Source of the DNA: JBBRCE01 sp038205115
Lineage (GTDB): Bacteria > Planctomycetota > Planctomycetia > Pirellulales > JBBRCE01
Reading direction: 5' to 3'
DNA length: 64,000 bases
NCBI GenBank assembly: GCA_038205115.1
Contig: JBBRCE010000020.1
Location: 1-64,000, forward strand
The translations under genes and the position numbers were made by a program. Below the pieces are notes generated by a model. The model saw only the letters and a list, made by a program, of their open reading frames with translations. It made no database searches and was not told the DNA's origin. This document shows, piece by piece, positions 1 through 8,343 of the stretch (its first letter is position 1; every line of letters begins with the position of its first letter).

Positions 1-398
<398 letters not shown>

Positions 399-402
<4 letters not shown>

Positions 403-455
403 TGATTCGAACCCTCTTGTCAGATGTCACAATCTGCCAAAAGATCAATCAAGTG
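399..455 (+). repeat. inverted repeat bracketing the 23S 3' end (probable processing stem)
   Basis: CACTTGATT at 399-407 is exactly complementary to AATCAAGTG at 447-455. The left arm straddles the expected mature 23S 3' end. A stem here could be a cleavage site for an RNase III-type processing enzyme, but that role is inferred from position only. Confidence 0.5.
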
Positions 456-628
456 ATCGAATAACAGGGTACGGTGTTTAAGTACACCACTAACTGCGTC
501 ACAAAGTGATGTCGGCATTCAGCGCGTTTTCGCTCGCTCGCCGAAGCATCATAAAATTACAGACCAATTACCACAACCATTTGCATATCGCTGACGATGG
601 CTCACAAGCCTCGTTGGCAAATGGATCG

Positions 629-659
629 CGTTGGTGGCGGCTTCATCGCCCCACCAACG
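629..659 (+). repeat. strong hairpin just upstream of 5S rRNA
   Basis: CGTTGGTGG at 629-637 pairs perfectly with CCACCAACG at 651-659, with further G-C pairing inside the loop. It ends about five bases before the 5S gene. It lacks a T-run, so it is not an intrinsic terminator. A role in pre-5S processing is inferred from position. Confidence 0.6.
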
Positions 660-663
660 ATTT

Positions 664-770
664 TCCGGTGACCATATCCGAAAGGCCACACCCGTTTCCA
701 TTCCGAACACGGTAGTTAAGCTTTCGGAGCCGATGGTAGTACCACAAGTGCGAGAGTAGGTATCGCCGGA
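664..770 (+). rRNA. rrf: 5S ribosomal RNA
   Basis: The 107-base segment starts TCCGGTG and ends CGCCGGA, and these ends pair as helix I. Inside are the highly conserved 5S landmarks CCACACCCGTTTCCATTCCG (loop B/C side) and CGAACACGG, followed by GATGGTAGTACC and GCGAGAGTAGG. The ends were placed from the helix I pairing and may be off by one to three bases. A terminator follows after 13 bases. Confidence 0.96.
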
Positions 771-783
771 TTTTACATTTAAG

Positions 784-819
784 CCCTCGTTAGTCAGTCA
801 TGACTAACGAGGGTTTTTT
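784..819 (+). terminator. intrinsic terminator of the rRNA operon
   Basis: CCCTCGTTAGTCA (784-796) and TGACTAACGAGGG (801-813) form a perfect 13-base-pair stem with a four-base loop. TTTTTT follows at 814-819. This is a textbook Rho-independent terminator placed directly after 5S rRNA. Confidence 0.95.
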
Positions 820-1140
820 CGTTGGGGCGCGTAACACGTTAGTGGAGTTTACAGAGATTGAAAATTGCAAAATGTTGCGGCAGCGGCGAATTCCAATTTT
901 CAATTTCGAATTACTGATTTGCAATTTCAGGATTTCGATTCCTTGCACTTCCCTGTGCCTCCCTCGCACTGCCTGCCACTTTCAGTCCGATTGGTCCCCT
1001 GCGCGAACCTTCACGGGCGTGGCCTCTCTCACTAGCGTCTTTTCCCGAGAAAAACCTGCCGCCGCCGGCGCCGCTCCTTGTTGGATGTCGCCCAGCGGAT
1101 TATCATTTCATTTTACAGAGTATGTGGGGAGTTTTCGGCA
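820..1140. other. intergenic region between rRNA operon and ilvN
   Basis: This stretch of 321 bases has no convincing gene. Bases 855-940 are AT-rich with short direct and inverted runs of the AATTTTCAATTTCGAATT type. The ilvN promoter should be here, but no -35/-10 pair could be assigned with confidence. The last bases hold the ilvN ribosome binding site (GGGGAG near 1125-1130). Confidence 0.6.
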
Positions 1141-1689
1141 ATGCGTCATGTTCTGTCGGCCGTGGTTCAAAACGTACCGGGCGTGCTCGCGCACATTTCC
1201 GGCATGCTGGCTTCTCGCGGCTATAACATCGACAGCCTGGCCGTCGGCGAAACCGAAGATCCCCAGCTCTCGCGGATGACGTTTGTCGTCGTGGGCGATA
1301 ACAAGGTTTTGCTGCAGGTTCGCCGGCAGCTCGACAAAATCGTAACCGTGGTCAAAGTAGTCGATGTCAGTTCGCAGGACTTCGTCGAACGCGATCTGAT
1401 GTTGATCAAAGTTTCCTGCGGCGGCGGCAAACGTAGCGAAATTCGCGAGCTGGCCGGCATTTTCCGCGGGCGGATCGTGGACGTCGCCGCCGAAGAAGTG
1501 ATCGTCGAAATTTCTGGCCAAGAGCGCAAGATCGAGGCCTTCATCGATCTGATGCGCCCTTTCGGCATTATCGAACTCGTTCGTACCGGGCGAATTGCCA
1601 TGGTCCGCGGCGCCGGTCGCCTGGTTCAGGACAACGCCAGCACGGTAACTGTCGAAGACGAGGCGGTTGTGCGTGGCTCGTTTGCCTAG
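1141..1689 (+). CDS. ilvN: acetolactate synthase small (regulatory) subunit
   Basis: This 182-residue protein is the regulatory subunit of acetohydroxyacid synthase, the first common enzyme of valine, leucine and isoleucine synthesis. It would activate the catalytic IlvB and give feedback inhibition. The N-terminal ACT domain is clear (VVQNVPGVLAHISGMLASRG, then NIDSLAVGETEDP near residues 28-40), followed by the C-terminal ALS small-subunit domain (EIRELAGIFRGRIVDV near 103). An upstream in-frame ATG at 1078 exists. The start at 1141 is preferred because MRHVLSAVVQN begins the family-typical sequence and GGGGAG lies about 11 bases before it. No ilvB is present in the window, so the catalytic subunit is encoded elsewhere. 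ilvC follows 157 bases downstream on the same strand. Confidence 0.95.
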   Translation: MRHVLSAVVQNVPGVLAHISGMLASRGYNIDSLAVGETEDPQLSRMTFVVVGDNKVLLQVRRQLDKIVTVVKVVDVSSQDFVERDLMLIKVSCGGGKRSEIRELAGIFRGRIVDVAAEEVIVEISGQERKIEAFIDLMRPFGIIELVRTGRIAMVRGAGRLVQDNASTVTVEDEAVVRGSFA

Positions 1690-1846
1690 CGGCATTGCCC
1701 ATCGTTGCGTCGCGGTCGTTCGCGGCGCGTCGGCCCCGCGACTGGCACGGCAATATTTTGCGACCGCTCGGTTTTCGTCGCAGTAAAAAAATCTTCCCAG
1801 CAAATCAACAGACAATAGCCAACAAACACACTACGGACTGCAGATC

Positions 1847-2851
1847 ATGACCGCCAAGATTTATTACGATAACGACGCCGACCTTTCGGTGCTGAAGAAC
1901 AAAACCATCGCCATCATTGGCTACGGTTCGCAAGGTCACGCGCAGGCGCAGAACTTGCGCGACAGCGGCTGCAAGGTAATCGTCGGTCAGCGACCCGGCA
2001 GCCCCAATTACGACTTGGCCGTAAGTCATGGTTTTACGCCGGTTTCGGCCGCCGAAGCCGCCAAGCAGGCGGATTTGATCAATATCTTGCTGCCGGACGA
2101 AGTTCAAGGTGACGTGTACCGCGCCGACATCAAGCCGAATCTGCAAACCGGCAACGTGCTGATGTGTTCGCATGGTTTTAACATTCATTTTGGCCAGATC
2201 GAACCGCCCAAGGGCGTCGATTGCGTGCTGGTCGCGCCTAAGGGGCCTGGCCACTTGGTGCGTAGCGAATACGAAAAAGGCGGCGGCGTTCCGTGTTTGA
2301 TTGCACTCAGCGTCGGTGCCAGCGACGAATCTCGCAAATTGGGCCTGGCGTACGCCAAAGGCATCGGCGGCACCCGTGGCGGCGTGATCGAGACCAGCTT
2401 TGCCGAAGAGACTGAAACCGATCTGTTTGGTGAGCAGGCCGTGCTGTGCGGCGGCGTGAGCGCGCTCGTCAAAGCGGGTTACGAGACGCTGGTCGAAGCC
2501 GGTTATCAGCCGGAAATGGCCTATTTCGAATGCATGCATGAGTTGAAGTTGATTGTCGATCTGTTTTACCAAGGCGGCTTGAACTACATGCGATACAGCG
2601 TGTCGAACACGGCCGAATATGGCGATTACACGCGCGGCTCGCGGATCATCACCGAGCAGACCAAGGCGGAGATGAAAAAGATTTTGGAAGAAATCCGCTC
2701 AGGCCAGTTCGCCCGCGACTGGATGTTGGAGAACAAAGCCAACGCGCCGTCGTTCAAGGCCACCCGCCGTCGCGAACGCCTACATCCCATCGAAGAGGTC
2801 GGTCGCCGCCTGCGTCGGTTGATGCCCTGGATCAAATCCAAGGAAGTTTAA
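1847..2851 (+). CDS. ilvC: ketol-acid reductoisomerase (NADP+), class I
   Basis: IlvC converts acetolactate or acetohydroxybutyrate to the dihydroxy acid, using NADPH and Mg2+, in branched-chain amino acid synthesis. The 334-residue length fits the short class I enzyme. The Rossmann loop GYGSQGHAQ is at residues 25-33. APKGPGHLVR and GGGVPCLIA are conserved substrate-side segments. SFAEETETDLFGEQAVLCGG carries the Mg2+ ligands Asp and Glu. The knotted C-terminal domain is complete (EYGDYTRG, then RRERLHPIEEVGRRLR). It lies downstream of ilvN and is probably co-transcribed, a common arrangement. The next gene (YaiI family) is convergent, 60 bases away. Confidence 0.98.
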   Translation: MTAKIYYDNDADLSVLKNKTIAIIGYGSQGHAQAQNLRDSGCKVIVGQRPGSPNYDLAVSHGFTPVSAAEAAKQADLINILLPDEVQGDVYRADIKPNLQTGNVLMCSHGFNIHFGQIEPPKGVDCVLVAPKGPGHLVRSEYEKGGGVPCLIALSVGASDESRKLGLAYAKGIGGTRGGVIETSFAEETETDLFGEQAVLCGGVSALVKAGYETLVEAGYQPEMAYFECMHELKLIVDLFYQGGLNYMRYSVSNTAEYGDYTRGSRIITEQTKAEMKKILEEIRSGQFARDWMLENKANAPSFKATRRRERLHPIEEVGRRLRRLMPWIKSKEV

Positions 2852-2911
2852 TTCGCCAAGCGACTACGGCGTGCGGCGAAGATTTTCGTGCGCCGACGCC
2901 ATTGCGGATAT

Positions 2912-3358
2912 TCATTTGGCCTTCGTCAGCCAGCGATCGAGCTGGTTGGCGAACACTTGTTTGTCGCGGGCGGTAAAATTGGCCGGTCCGCCGCCGATGT
3001 GCCCACCGCCACGAAGTTGGTCGAGCATGTTGCGGGTGGCGAGAATGTCGGAGACGTTGGCTTCCGTATAGAGTTGCCCGCGCGGGTTGAGGGCTGCCCC
3101 GCCTTTGGCGACAACGTCGGCCGCCAGCGGAATATCGGCGGTAATCACCAAATCTCCGGCCGCCAGCAGTTCGACAATTTGCCGATCGGCCACATTCGCG
3201 CCGCCGCGGACTAAAATCGTGTTGATGAATTCCGAAGTTGGCACGCGTACAGAAGCGTTCGCCACTAGCGTGACTTGGATTTTTCGGCGGACCGCCAGGC
3301 GGAACAGTAGTTCTTTGATCTCGCCAGGGCAGGCGTCGGCATCGACCCAAATTTGCAT
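2912..3358 (-). CDS. UPF0178 (YaiI/YqxD, DUF188) family protein
   Basis: This 148-residue protein has the family signature MQIWVDADACPGEIKELLFR at its N-terminus, then VADRQIVELLAAGDLVITADIPLA and a glycine-rich RGGGHIGGGP segment before the C-terminus. The aspartates in DADACP and TADIPLA are arranged as in PIN-like nucleases. The family has been discussed as a PIN-fold nuclease-like group, but no activity is established and none is claimed here. A GTG codon lies directly before the chosen ATG. The gene is convergent with ilvC and divergent from the membrane protein at 3437. Confidence 0.9.
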   Translation of the reverse strand: MQIWVDADACPGEIKELLFRLAVRRKIQVTLVANASVRVPTSEFINTILVRGGANVADRQIVELLAAGDLVITADIPLAADVVAKGGAALNPRGQLYTEANVSDILATRNMLDQLRGGGHIGGGPANFTARDKQVFANQLDRWLTKAK

Positions 3359-3436
3359 CACGGCGTCTCAGCGGCGAAGATTCAGTGTATACGGTTTCTC
3401 AGCGTCTCTTTCAGTAGACCGTTCGATCCGGCTGCA

Positions 3437-4099
3437 ATGCAAACCCAAACGTCACGTCCGTGGTATCACTGGCATTGGCTGACCTGGCTGCTGCTGGTTG
3501 TACAAGCTTCTGTATTGCTGAGTTGCCAGCTCATGCGGCAGCACGTTCGGGGATTCGGCAGCGAGGGCGTGTTTGAAGTTGACTCGCACTTTGGCTGGCC
3601 CGTGCGACATCGGCGGGAATGTTTGTCGTATGAAGACGAAGAACGCGCCGTGGGCGATACATGGTCGCCACCCGCGCCCGCGGCCAACAATGTCTTACCT
3701 CCACCCACGGTGGCGAATCGTTGGTCGCTTCCGCTGCTGGCTTTCAATGCGCTGTTCGGCGTGTTGGTGGTCATTGCCTCGGGCGTGGTGGTCGAACTTC
3801 GGCTGCGCCGCAGATTTCGTACGCAATTCACATTGGCCGGCATCGGCATTTTAACAGCAACGATTGCCGTGATGACGCTTGCATCCATTCACTGGAGAGA
3901 ACTGAATTTAGCGTTGATCGCCCACGATATTTGGCTTTGCGGCGACTTCGGGCACGCTGAAGCAATTTCGTGGCCGCTGCTCGCGTTGCCACTGCTGGGT
4001 ACGATCTGCTTGCTGTATCTTGGCCTATCACTCATTTTCTCGGCGATCGGACGAGTTCTGCGAAGTCTTTTTCATTCGCAAATCGAATTCGAATCTTGA
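3437..4099 (+). CDS. hypothetical membrane protein
   Basis: This 220-residue protein is of unrecognised family. The open frame runs upstream to 3353. MQTQTSRPWYHWHWLTWLLL is the likelier start because it places a tryptophan/histidine-rich cytoplasmic end directly before the first hydrophobic helix, a layout common in planctomycetal membrane proteins, and avoids overlap with the divergent gene. About four hydrophobic segments are visible: near residues 14-30, 105-122, 134-150 and 180-205. A polar, probably extracytoplasmic section of about 70 residues lies between the first two. No catalytic motif was seen. Confidence 0.7.
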   Translation: MQTQTSRPWYHWHWLTWLLLVVQASVLLSCQLMRQHVRGFGSEGVFEVDSHFGWPVRHRRECLSYEDEERAVGDTWSPPAPAANNVLPPPTVANRWSLPLLAFNALFGVLVVIASGVVVELRLRRRFRTQFTLAGIGILTATIAVMTLASIHWRELNLALIAHDIWLCGDFGHAEAISWPLLALPLLGTICLLYLGLSLIFSAIGRVLRSLFHSQIEFES

Positions 4100-4222
4100 G
4101 CCGCGGTGGAAATCATGGCCTTCGTTTCGCCCGTTGGATTCGCCGGGGCAGGTGACAGCCGGCGAGCTCCTGACTATCATGATTTTCTGACCCCCGACCT
4201 TTGACCCCAACCTCTGTCTGCC

Positions 4223-4840
4223 ATGATTTCCGCCCTCGAAGCGCTCGAACGACTCCGTCAAGGCAACGAACGTTTTGTGGCCGAAACCCGCAGTCGCAAA
4301 GGCGTGAGTAGTTCGCGCCGCGAAGAAGTGGCCGCAGGGCAAGAACCGCTGGCCATCATCCTCGGCTGTTCCGACTCGCGCGTGCCGGCCGAAATTGTCT
4401 TCGATCAAGGGCTGGGCGATCTGTTTGTGATTCGCGTAGCCGGCAACATTGTGGCATCGTCGCAAGTCGGCAGTGTCGAGTTCGCCGCGGCGCGCTACAA
4501 TACTCGCCTAGTGGTGGTGCTAGGGCATACGCAGTGCGGCGCCATTCTGGCCACCATCGAAGAACTTCAGCGGCCTAGCGAAAATCAATCGCCCAACTTG
4601 CGTTCGATCGTCGATCGCGTGCGGCCTTCGGTCCAAACACTGCTGGCGACACCGCTCCGCGACGATCCGGTCGCCTTGGTGCATCACGCCGTCAGGGCCA
4701 ACATCCGCGCTTCAGTGGATCATCTGCGTCACGGTTCGGCGGTGCTCGAACAGTTGATTCAGCGCGAAGGCTTGCTAATCGTCGGCGCGGAGTATTCGCT
4801 GGAAACCGGCGTGGTCGAATTCTTCGACCAAAGGCAATAA
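4223..4840 (+). CDS. beta-class carbonic anhydrase
   Basis: The 205-residue protein interconverts CO2 and bicarbonate. The beta-class zinc ligands are all present: Cys49 in CSDSRVP, with the Asp51/Arg53 dyad, and His102 and Cys105 in GHTQCGA. The N-terminal LRQGNERFV helix and the VIRVAGNIV strand also match the family. There is no signal peptide, so it should be cytoplasmic. It has no clear operon partner. The DUF1501 gene downstream is convergent. A weak hairpin at 4849-4871 may terminate it. Confidence 0.96.
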   Translation: MISALEALERLRQGNERFVAETRSRKGVSSSRREEVAAGQEPLAIILGCSDSRVPAEIVFDQGLGDLFVIRVAGNIVASSQVGSVEFAAARYNTRLVVVLGHTQCGAILATIEELQRPSENQSPNLRSIVDRVRPSVQTLLATPLRDDPVALVHHAVRANIRASVDHLRHGSAVLEQLIQREGLLIVGAEYSLETGVVEFFDQRQ

Positions 4841-4848
4841 GCAATAAG

Positions 4849-4871
4849 CTGACGCAACTGGCTCGCGTCAG
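4849..4871 (+). terminator. possible terminator after carbonic anhydrase gene
   Basis: CTGACGC (4849-4855) pairs with GCGTCAG (4865-4871), followed by TTTCG. The stem is seven base pairs and the T-run only three, so it is a weak candidate. Confidence 0.35.
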
Positions 4872-4899
4872 TTTCGCGCAAACGATTCGTCTATCGTTA

Positions 4900-4930
4900 G
4901 CCGCGACGCGCCAGCGGAGCGTGTCGTGGC
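4900..4930. repeat. GC-rich palindromic element
   Basis: GCCGCGAC (4900-4907) pairs with GTCGTGGC (4923-4930) with one G-T wobble, around a GC-rich core. It resembles the short dispersed palindromes seen between planctomycetal genes. No second exact copy was noticed in this window, so assignment to a repeat family is unproven. Confidence 0.35.
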
Positions 4931-4999
4931 GAGGGGTTTCGGTTCATTCGCTGGCGCTTCGTGCTGGCCAATTGCTCGACCGTTACACGCCGCAGCATC

Positions 5000-6490
5000 T
5001 CAACCAAACAGCTTAGTCACCGCGTTGGCTTGCACCAGTTCGCGCGGTTGATTGAGGTGGTTGTGAATGATGGTGGCCGGATCGATGCCCATCGCGTGGT
5101 AAATGCTGGCGATGAGTTCCGTGGGATGGACGGGATCTTCGGCGGGCGCGGAGCCGGTCTTATCGCTTTTGCCATACACGCTGCCACGGCGGATGCCGGC
5201 GCCGGCGAGCACGGCCGTGTAGCAGTAAGGCCAATGATCGCGGCCATCGGCGCTATTGCCGTTGCCGGAAGTGCTGACGCCACGTTGCGGCGCGCGGCCA
5301 AATTCGCCGACCGCCACCAAGAGCGTGTCTTCCAACATGCCGCGTTGATCCAGATCTTCGACCAGCGCCGAAATTGCGGGATCGAGCATGGGCGTGGCCT
5401 GATTTTTGATGCGCTTGGTGAGATCGACGTGCATGTCCCAGGAGTGATTGTCGGAATTGGCCACCTTGGGCCAGATGACTTCGACCACTTTGGTGCCGGC
5501 TTCGATCAGCCGACGCGCGAGCAAACAGCTTTGACCAAACGTGTTGCGGCCGTAGCGCTCGCGAACTTTTTCGGGCTCCTTTTTGAGATCGAAGGCATCA
5601 CGTGCGCGGCCAGACAGCACCAGGCCTAGCGCTTTGTCGTAGTACGAATTGAGATCGTACTTGGCGGTGGCCTTTTCGATTTCTGGCATGCCTTGGTCGA
5701 TCAGATCGCGCAGCCGCGCGCGACGTTCCAAGCGTGTTGCCGAGACTTCTGGGCGGAGCTGCAGATCGTCGGTTTTGATGCGCTCCATTTTTTGCATATC
5801 CATATCATCGCCCGGCGGGTAGAGATAATACGGATCGTACGCTCGGCCTAAGAAACCGGCCGTACCAGACTTGCCCACCACGCCGCTCTCTTGCAGCGGG
5901 CGCGGCAACATCACAAACGGCAGCATCGGAGCGTCGCTGGGACGCAGCTTGATGATGTTCGAGCCGAAGTGCGGATAGTCTTTGGGCGAAGGCGGTTCCA
6001 ATTGGCCGGACGGGCTGACTTTGTCCGCCGTCCAACCGGTGTGCATTTGATAAATGGCCGCCGTGTGATTGAACAAACCGTTGGGCGTGTAACTCAGCGA
6101 CCGCAGCAGCGTGACTTTGTCCGTCACCTCGGCGAACTTGGGCAGCAACTCGGTGACTTCGATGCCGGGCGTTTTGGTTTTGATGGTGCCAAAGGCGCTG
6201 CGGACGTTATCCGGCACGTCGGCCTTGGGATCCCAAAGATCGATGTGGCTTGGTCCGCCTTGCAGATAGAGCAGAATGATGCGTTTGGCTTTGCCCCAGC
6301 CGGGCGCGCTCGATTTTCCGCTGGCGGCGGTGGCACCTTCGCTGGTGGCACCGGCCGCCTGCAGTTGTAGAATTTGGCCGAGACTCAAGCCCAACAAGGC
6401 CGAACCACCAACGCGGAGCAGGTCGCGGCGGGTTACGCCTAGACCCCGATCGCACAAATCTTTACCAGGTTGACCAGGGACGACTAGCAT
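5000..6490 (-). CDS. DUF1501 domain protein with Tat signal (orphan copy)
   Basis: This 496-residue protein of the DUF1501 family, in the alkaline phosphatase/sulfatase-like fold, is typical of Planctomycetota. A twin-arginine signal is visible (TRRDLLRVGGSALLGLSLG, residues 20-38), so the protein should be exported folded. The conserved start of the domain reads IILLYLQGGPSHIDLWDPK. Later landmarks are NDNHSWDMHVD-type and VAVGEFGRAP-type segments and GRDHWP before the C-terminus. DUF1501 genes usually sit beside a PSCyt1/DUF1549/DUF1553 gene. This one does not, unlike the second copy at 14675. GAGG lies nine bases before the ATG. The exact substrate of the family is not known. Confidence 0.93.
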   Translation of the reverse strand: MLVVPGQPGKDLCDRGLGVTRRDLLRVGGSALLGLSLGQILQLQAAGATSEGATAASGKSSAPGWGKAKRIILLYLQGGPSHIDLWDPKADVPDNVRSAFGTIKTKTPGIEVTELLPKFAEVTDKVTLLRSLSYTPNGLFNHTAAIYQMHTGWTADKVSPSGQLEPPSPKDYPHFGSNIIKLRPSDAPMLPFVMLPRPLQESGVVGKSGTAGFLGRAYDPYYLYPPGDDMDMQKMERIKTDDLQLRPEVSATRLERRARLRDLIDQGMPEIEKATAKYDLNSYYDKALGLVLSGRARDAFDLKKEPEKVRERYGRNTFGQSCLLARRLIEAGTKVVEVIWPKVANSDNHSWDMHVDLTKRIKNQATPMLDPAISALVEDLDQRGMLEDTLLVAVGEFGRAPQRGVSTSGNGNSADGRDHWPYCYTAVLAGAGIRRGSVYGKSDKTGSAPAEDPVHPTELIASIYHAMGIDPATIIHNHLNQPRELVQANAVTKLFG

Positions 6491-6641
6491 GGCGGGAACC
6501 TCGCGCGGAAGGTTGAGATAGCGGGCAGGGCTCGGCAGCCGTCAGCCGCCGCGCCCGAGCATCAAGTATACCCGATGAGCAGCGATCAAGTCAAAAATGG
6601 CGCTCGCGGCTGGGTAATACGGTTCGTCAAGAAATTGCCGG

Positions 6642-6887
6642 TCAGGGCATCCGCCATCTGAGAAAGGCGGCATTTCCCAAGCCGAACGCTCCGCCCGAAA
6701 TCGCAAAAGCCAAGCGATTTTCCAAGCCGGTGCTATCGCAGAATCGCACAGCAATCACCGCGCCGGCGATGATCGAGAGCAGAAAAAACCAGAGCGGCCA
6801 GCCCAATCGCGGGCCCGGCGGAACAAATTCAGGGACGTCGGTGGGCTCCTCCGGAATGGTCGGCGACTGGTACGGGTTTTCGTCCAT
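6642..6887 (-). CDS. small planctomycetal membrane protein (MDENPYQSP type)
   Basis: This 81-residue protein begins MDENPYQSPTIPEEP, the hallmark opening of a large group of small planctomycetal membrane proteins of unknown function. After a proline-rich cytoplasmic head come two hydrophobic segments, roughly residues 30-46 and 58-74. It is shorter than most relatives, and the frame stops soon after the second helix. Truncation is possible but cannot be shown from this sequence. It lies between the L,D-transpeptidase gene and the orphan DUF1501 gene, all on the minus strand. Confidence 0.7.
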   Translation of the reverse strand: MDENPYQSPTIPEEPTDVPEFVPPGPRLGWPLWFFLLSIIAGAVIAVRFCDSTGLENRLAFAISGGAFGLGNAAFLRWRMP

Positions 6888-6953
6888 GCGGACGGTTATA
6901 CCAAATTGGCCGAATGTTCCGTCCGTGGTCCCTACCGATCAGACTTGCGCCTG

Positions 6954-8153
6954 CTACTTTCGTACGGTGACACGTGAGCCGAGCGAAAGAATTTCGTACA
7001 CATCCTTGGCGTCGCGTGGGCTGAGACTGAAGCAGCCCTGCGCTCCGTCGCGGTCGGGGTGATCGGGATCGCTGGAGGGATGCAACGTCATGTGATCCGA
7101 GTTGGGAATCATCGGATCGAGTTCGACCCAAAACAGTTTGGCCGGATCGGCGTTGACGCTGGCCGGTTGCGGATCAGGTTTTTTGGTGACCACAAACGAT
7201 GTCACATCCAACCGTGCTTGGCTGCCTAGGCCGATCGGAAAGCGGCCCGCGTAACAGTCTTGCACGTACAGTGTCAATGTGTGCTTCTGTCCGTTCACCA
7301 CGCCTGCGAACGGCCCGTTCATGACTTTTAGCTCCGTGCCGGGCGTGAGCACGTTGGGATTAGCAATGCCGTTGATGTTAACCAGCAATTGCCAGGGCAC
7401 TTTGTATTGAGCGGCAATGACTTCCAGGCGATCGCCCGGCTTGACCATGTAAGCGCTGGCGAGCAGATGACTGCGCGAATAGACCACTTCGCCCGCTAAT
7501 CCGTCCAGCAATTCGTTGAGCGCCGTTTCTTCATTGGCCATTAAACGCGAATCGTCGTACCAGGGCGTCAACAGGCGCAGCACTTCGACCAGCTTGTGAG
7601 CTTCTTGTAGCGGCCGGGCTTGCAGCAGGGCATCTCGTAGCGTTCCTGGTGGGCCGGCGGTCGGTGCCGGGTTGCCGACAGGCGGCGCGGCGCGTTGCGA
7701 CAATATATAAGGGTCATTGGGCGTGGAGCCGGTTTGGCCGGCGAGTGGCGTGCCCAGCGGTGTCGGAAATTGAGGTCCGCCGGCAACCGGTGTTCGGTCG
7801 AGTCCGGCGCCGCCGATCATGCCGGGCATTGTCGTTGAGTTTGCAAAGTTCGCTGGCGGCACCGTATTGGCTGGCAACGTCGTCACCGGCGCCGGCGCTG
7901 GAGGCGGCGACATTTGTGGAGCGCCGACCGGTGGGGCGAGCGATTGCACTTGAGTGTATGTCGGTGCCATGCCGGCGGTCGCAGCGCTGGGATTGCTCGT
8001 GGGGCTGCCAGGCGGGCCGAGTTGAATTTGCGGCGTGGCGCCCCACTCGCCGGCCGTCGGTTCGGGGGCTGGCGGTTTATTGAATGTCGTGTAAGCGAAA
8101 TAACCGATCGCGCCTAATACGATGATCCAGGCAATAGGTTTCACCAGCGACAT
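6954..8153 (-). CDS. LysM and L,D-transpeptidase (YkuD-type) protein
   Basis: This 399-residue protein has an N-terminal membrane anchor (residues 5-24), a long Pro/Ala/Gly-rich linker (about 30-175), a LysM peptidoglycan-binding motif (MVKPGDRLEVIAAQYKVPW, about 237-255) and a C-terminal YkuD catalytic domain. The domain would form 3-3 cross-links or attach proteins to peptidoglycan in the periplasm. The nucleophile Cys374 is in GAQGCFSLS, with His358 16 residues before it. The usual HGC triad motif here reads QGC. GGGAGGA lies about five bases before the ATG, a strong ribosome binding site. The window therefore supports some peptidoglycan metabolism in this planctomycete. Confidence 0.88.
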   Translation of the reverse strand: MSLVKPIAWIIVLGAIGYFAYTTFNKPPAPEPTAGEWGATPQIQLGPPGSPTSNPSAATAGMAPTYTQVQSLAPPVGAPQMSPPPAPAPVTTLPANTVPPANFANSTTMPGMIGGAGLDRTPVAGGPQFPTPLGTPLAGQTGSTPNDPYILSQRAAPPVGNPAPTAGPPGTLRDALLQARPLQEAHKLVEVLRLLTPWYDDSRLMANEETALNELLDGLAGEVVYSRSHLLASAYMVKPGDRLEVIAAQYKVPWQLLVNINGIANPNVLTPGTELKVMNGPFAGVVNGQKHTLTLYVQDCYAGRFPIGLGSQARLDVTSFVVTKKPDPQPASVNADPAKLFWVELDPMIPNSDHMTLHPSSDPDHPDRDGAQGCFSLSPRDAKDVYEILSLGSRVTVRK

Positions 8154-8242
8154 GCTCGTCCTCCCTGACGATGCGGTAACGCGCCTAACAATCTCTCACG
8201 CTGCTACAAACGGACCGGGATCATAGAAACTGAATAGTAGCA

Positions 8243-8267
8243 ACGCCAGAGCAATCTGGCGTTTTTT
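8243..8267 (+). terminator. intrinsic terminator on the plus strand, without an obvious upstream gene
   Basis: ACGCCAG (8243-8249) pairs with CTGGCGT (8256-8262), followed by a six-T run at 8262-8267. Both flanking genes are on the minus strand, for which the T-run is missing (TTGCT only). It may still attenuate minus-strand readthrough from comF. Confidence 0.6.
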
Positions 8268-8343
8268 GCAGAATATCAGACAACTGGCGGCGCTCGGATG
8301 AACCTCGTTGCCACGTTTATGGCCGCTCGACATTGGCGAACGG

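Noticed and set aside
1108..1815. Long minus-strand open frame across ilvN
   Set aside because: It is a shadow of ilvN: His/Asp-rich composition with no domain, and ilvN is clearly real.
4900..4930. Insertion sequence end or attachment site
   Set aside because: Single palindrome without target duplication, transposase or second copy noticed.
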